From Muribaculaceae bacterium (GTDB lineage: Bacteria > Bacteroidota > Bacteroidia > Bacteroidales > Muribaculaceae): a stretch of DNA of 64,000 nt. A program made the translations under genes and the position numbers. A model generated the notes under the pieces. It saw only the letters and a program-made list of their open reading frames with translations. It had not been told where the DNA came from and did no database searches. Below are positions 62,119 to 64,000 of this stretch, in pieces (position 1 is the stretch's first letter; each line of letters opens with the position of its first letter). The stretch lies in contig JAFZAC010000007.1 in NCBI GenBank assembly GCA_017548365.1, positions 1 to 64,000 on the forward strand, given 5' to 3'.

Positions 62119-64000
62119 ATGACACATGACAAGATAATAATACGCGGAGCTCGGGAGAACAACCTCAAGGATGTGTCGCTAGAGATTCCCAAACATCAAA
62201 TCACAGTGTTCACTGGCGTTTCGGGCTCGGGAAAGAGTTCGCTGGTGCTTGACACTATCGCTGCCAAATCACGGTGTGAGCTGAACGATACCTTCCCTTC
62301 TTTTGTGCAGCAGTATCTACCAAAATATGGCCGCCCGCATGTCGACGCTATCGAGAACCTTCCTATCGCAATCGTTATCGACCAGAAGAAGCCGGCACAG
62401 AACTCGCGCTCAACCGTCGCAACCTATACCGACATTGCCGCGCTGCTCAGGCTACTTTTCTCTCGCGTGGGACAGCCGTGGGTGGGTTATGCCGAGTCGT
62501 TCAGTTTCAACCACCCCGAGGGCAGCTGTCCGCGATGCTCGGGACTGGGTGAGATTCGCGAACTCGACATCCACAAACTCGTGGACTTCGACAAGAGCCT
62601 CAACGACGAGGACACTATCCACTATATCGCCTTTGGAAAAGGTGGCTGGCGTTGGATACGCTATGCCCACAGCGGCCTTTTTGACCTCGATAAGAAAATC
62701 AAGGACTACAGCCCTGAGGAACTGGACTTGTTCCTCAATAGCCCCCAGATTCGCCTTAAGAATCCGCCATCAAACTGGCCCAAGAGCGCAAAATATGAGG
62801 GTATTATCCCTCGCATGTACCGCAGCATCATCAACAGTGAAGAAGGCTTGCTGCATGCCGCAGTGCTCAATCCTATGCTCAACATGGGCGTCTGTCCCGA
62901 CTGTGGCGGCACACGTCTGAGTCCGCGCGTGCTCTCATGCAAAATTGATGGCATAAACATTGCCCAGGCATGCGCCATGTCGATTACCAAGCTCAACAAG
63001 TGGATAAAAGCCCTCACCTCTCCGCTAGCGGTGGACCTCAAAAAAGCAATAAGTGCTCGATTGACAGCTCTCGAGGAGATAGGGCTTGGCTACTTGAGCC
63101 TGGACCGTGCCGTTGGCACTCTCTCAGGCGGCGAGGCTCAGCGTTGCAAGATTGCAAAATATATCAACTCGTCGCTTGCCGATGTGCTCTATATCCTAGA
63201 CGAGCCCAGCACCGGTCTTCATGACCACGACATCGAGAAGATGAAGTACTCGGTGCGACGTCTGCGTGACGCTGGTAACACGGTGCTGCTTGTGGAGCAC
63301 CACAAGGAGATGATAGCCATCGCCGACCATATCGTTGATTTGGGACCTGGTCCAGGCAGTCGTGGCGGACAGATTATTTTTGAGGGCAGCTACAACGAGC
63401 TACTACATAGTGGCACAAGCACTGGAACTATGCTCAACAAGAAGGGAGAGTTTAACGAAACGCCCCGCAAGCCATCGCAATTCTATGCCTTGAAAGGTGC
63501 ATCGCTGCATAACCTCAAAAACGTAAACATCGAACTGCCGATGGGCGTCTTTGCAGTAGTTGCTGGTGTGGCTGGCTCGGGAAAAAGTTCGCTCATGGAG
63601 TGCTTCCGTCGAGCTCAGGATGGCATTGTATATATAAGCCAGAAAAACATCGGCGTGAGTCTGCGCTCCACCCCGGCGACCTATATGGACGTGGCGCCCG
63701 ACATCCGCAAACGCTTTGCCCGCGCCCACAAAATGCAGGAGAAATATTTCACCTTCAACGGCAAAGGCGGCTGTCCCGTGTGCGGCGGCAAGGGTGTGGT
63801 GATTTCGGAGATGGCGTTTATGGACAACATTGAAACCACCTGTGAGGCGTGCGGCGGTCTTCGTCACTCAAAAGAGGCACTAGAATACACTCTCGACGGC
63901 AAGAATATCGCCGAGGTGATGGACCTAAGTGTGCGACGAGCCAGCGAGTTCTTTTCCGGCACACCCATCGAGGAGAAGCTGCGTCCGCTCATAGCTGTGG
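62119..64000 (+). CDS. UvrA-family excinuclease-like ATPase (UvrA2-like), cut by window edge
   Basis: This frame starts at ATG 62119 and runs open off the right edge, giving 627 codons. It has two ABC ATPase halves: Walker A GVSGSGKSS (33-41), signature LSGGEAQRCK with Walker B LYILDEPSTGLHDHD (about 336-375), and a second Walker A GVAGSGKSS. Zinc-finger-type cysteine motifs of UvrA are present (CPRCSGLG, CPDCGG, CPVCGGKG with CEACGG). It resembles the shorter UvrA2-like class more than canonical UvrA: the long UvrB-binding insertion after the first Walker A seems absent. Such proteins are linked with drug or DNA-damage resistance. The second signature and Walker B lie beyond the edge. Confidence 0.85.
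   Translation, partial: MTHDKIIIRGARENNLKDVSLEIPKHQITVFTGVSGSGKSSLVLDTIAAKSRCELNDTFPSFVQQYLPKYGRPHVDAIENLPIAIVIDQKKPAQNSRSTVATYTDIAALLRLLFSRVGQPWVGYAESFSFNHPEGSCPRCSGLGEIRELDIHKLVDFDKSLNDEDTIHYIAFGKGGWRWIRYAHSGLFDLDKKIKDYSPEELDLFLNSPQIRLKNPPSNWPKSAKYEGIIPRMYRSIINSEEGLLHAAVLNPMLNMGVCPDCGGTRLSPRVLSCKIDGINIAQACAMSITKLNKWIKALTSPLAVDLKKAISARLTALEEIGLGYLSLDRAVGTLSGGEAQRCKIAKYINSSLADVLYILDEPSTGLHDHDIEKMKYSVRRLRDAGNTVLLVEHHKEMIAIADHIVDLGPGPGSRGGQIIFEGSYNELLHSGTSTGTMLNKKGEFNETPRKPSQFYALKGASLHNLKNVNIELPMGVFAVVAGVAGSGKSSLMECFRRAQDGIVYISQKNIGVSLRSTPATYMDVAPDIRKRFARAHKMQEKYFTFNGKGGCPVCGGKGVVISEMAFMDNIETTCEACGGLRHSKEALEYTLDGKNIAEVMDLSVRRASEFFSGTPIEEKLRPLIAV

Overview
This 64 kb window comes from a member of the order Bacteroidales, most likely Muribaculaceae or a related Prevotella-like lineage; the family cannot be fixed by reading alone. 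The evidence is as follows. Many genes are preceded by the Bacteroidetes -7 element TAnnTTTG, often with TTTG about 19-21 bases further upstream. The gene content is typical of the order: DUF6089-uppS-bamA-ompH, parE-coaD-S41 protease, sdhCAB of the cytochrome b558 type, an Lnb-type (former DUF4105) protein, DUF6242, DUF2027/Smr, BspA-like leucine-rich repeats, and dockerin-bearing secreted proteins.

Layout. 1-10.6 kb is a glycerol-3-phosphate island: an acyltransferase fragment at the left edge, a GlpR-like DeoR repressor, and a divergent run glpA-glpB-glpC-glpT-glycerophosphodiesterase lipoprotein-porin. Together these can admit glycerophosphodiesters through the outer membrane, cut them to glycerol-3-phosphate, import that, and oxidise it to dihydroxyacetone phosphate with electrons passed to menaquinone. 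10.7-11.5 kb holds recR and a 51-residue conserved-looking ORF. 11.5-21.9 kb is read leftward: DUF6242 lipoprotein, DUF6089 barrel, uppS, bamA, three Skp/OmpH paralogues, an orphan Vsr endonuclease, then a radical SAM enzyme coupled to a family 2 glycosyltransferase. 22.2-27.6 kb holds a GYF_2 membrane protein, a TPM-domain protein, a DUF4886 lipoprotein, ribD, a DUF2284 protein and a DUF2027/Smr protein.

27.7-39.8 kb is accessory in character: a 1740-residue secreted repeat protein, a 0.7 kb non-coding stretch with nested inverted repeats, a P-loop/CYTH fusion resembling eukaryotic TTD14, an ATP-grasp-like protein, a DUF3298 protein, a possible small RNA on the opposite strand, a phosphodiester-glycosidase-like lipoprotein and a dockerin/FGE-like fusion. 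40.0-48.2 kb is core metabolism and envelope: sdhCAB, an ABC-F ATPase, an Lnb-like lipoprotein acyltransferase and a CstA-type transporter. 48.4-52 kb has an EcsC-like protein and a BspA-like dockerin protein. 52.3-60.7 kb has parE, coaD, an S41 protease, an ABC exporter, an ADP-ribosylglycohydrolase, tRNA-His and nagA.

The most noteworthy region is 60.9-62.0 kb. A cobalamin riboswitch with its own promoter precedes a small secreted CUB-like protein that carries a Bacteroidales C-terminal tail and is broken by one extra base. A UvrA-family protein runs off the right edge. No rRNA, CRISPR array, transposase or integrase was seen.
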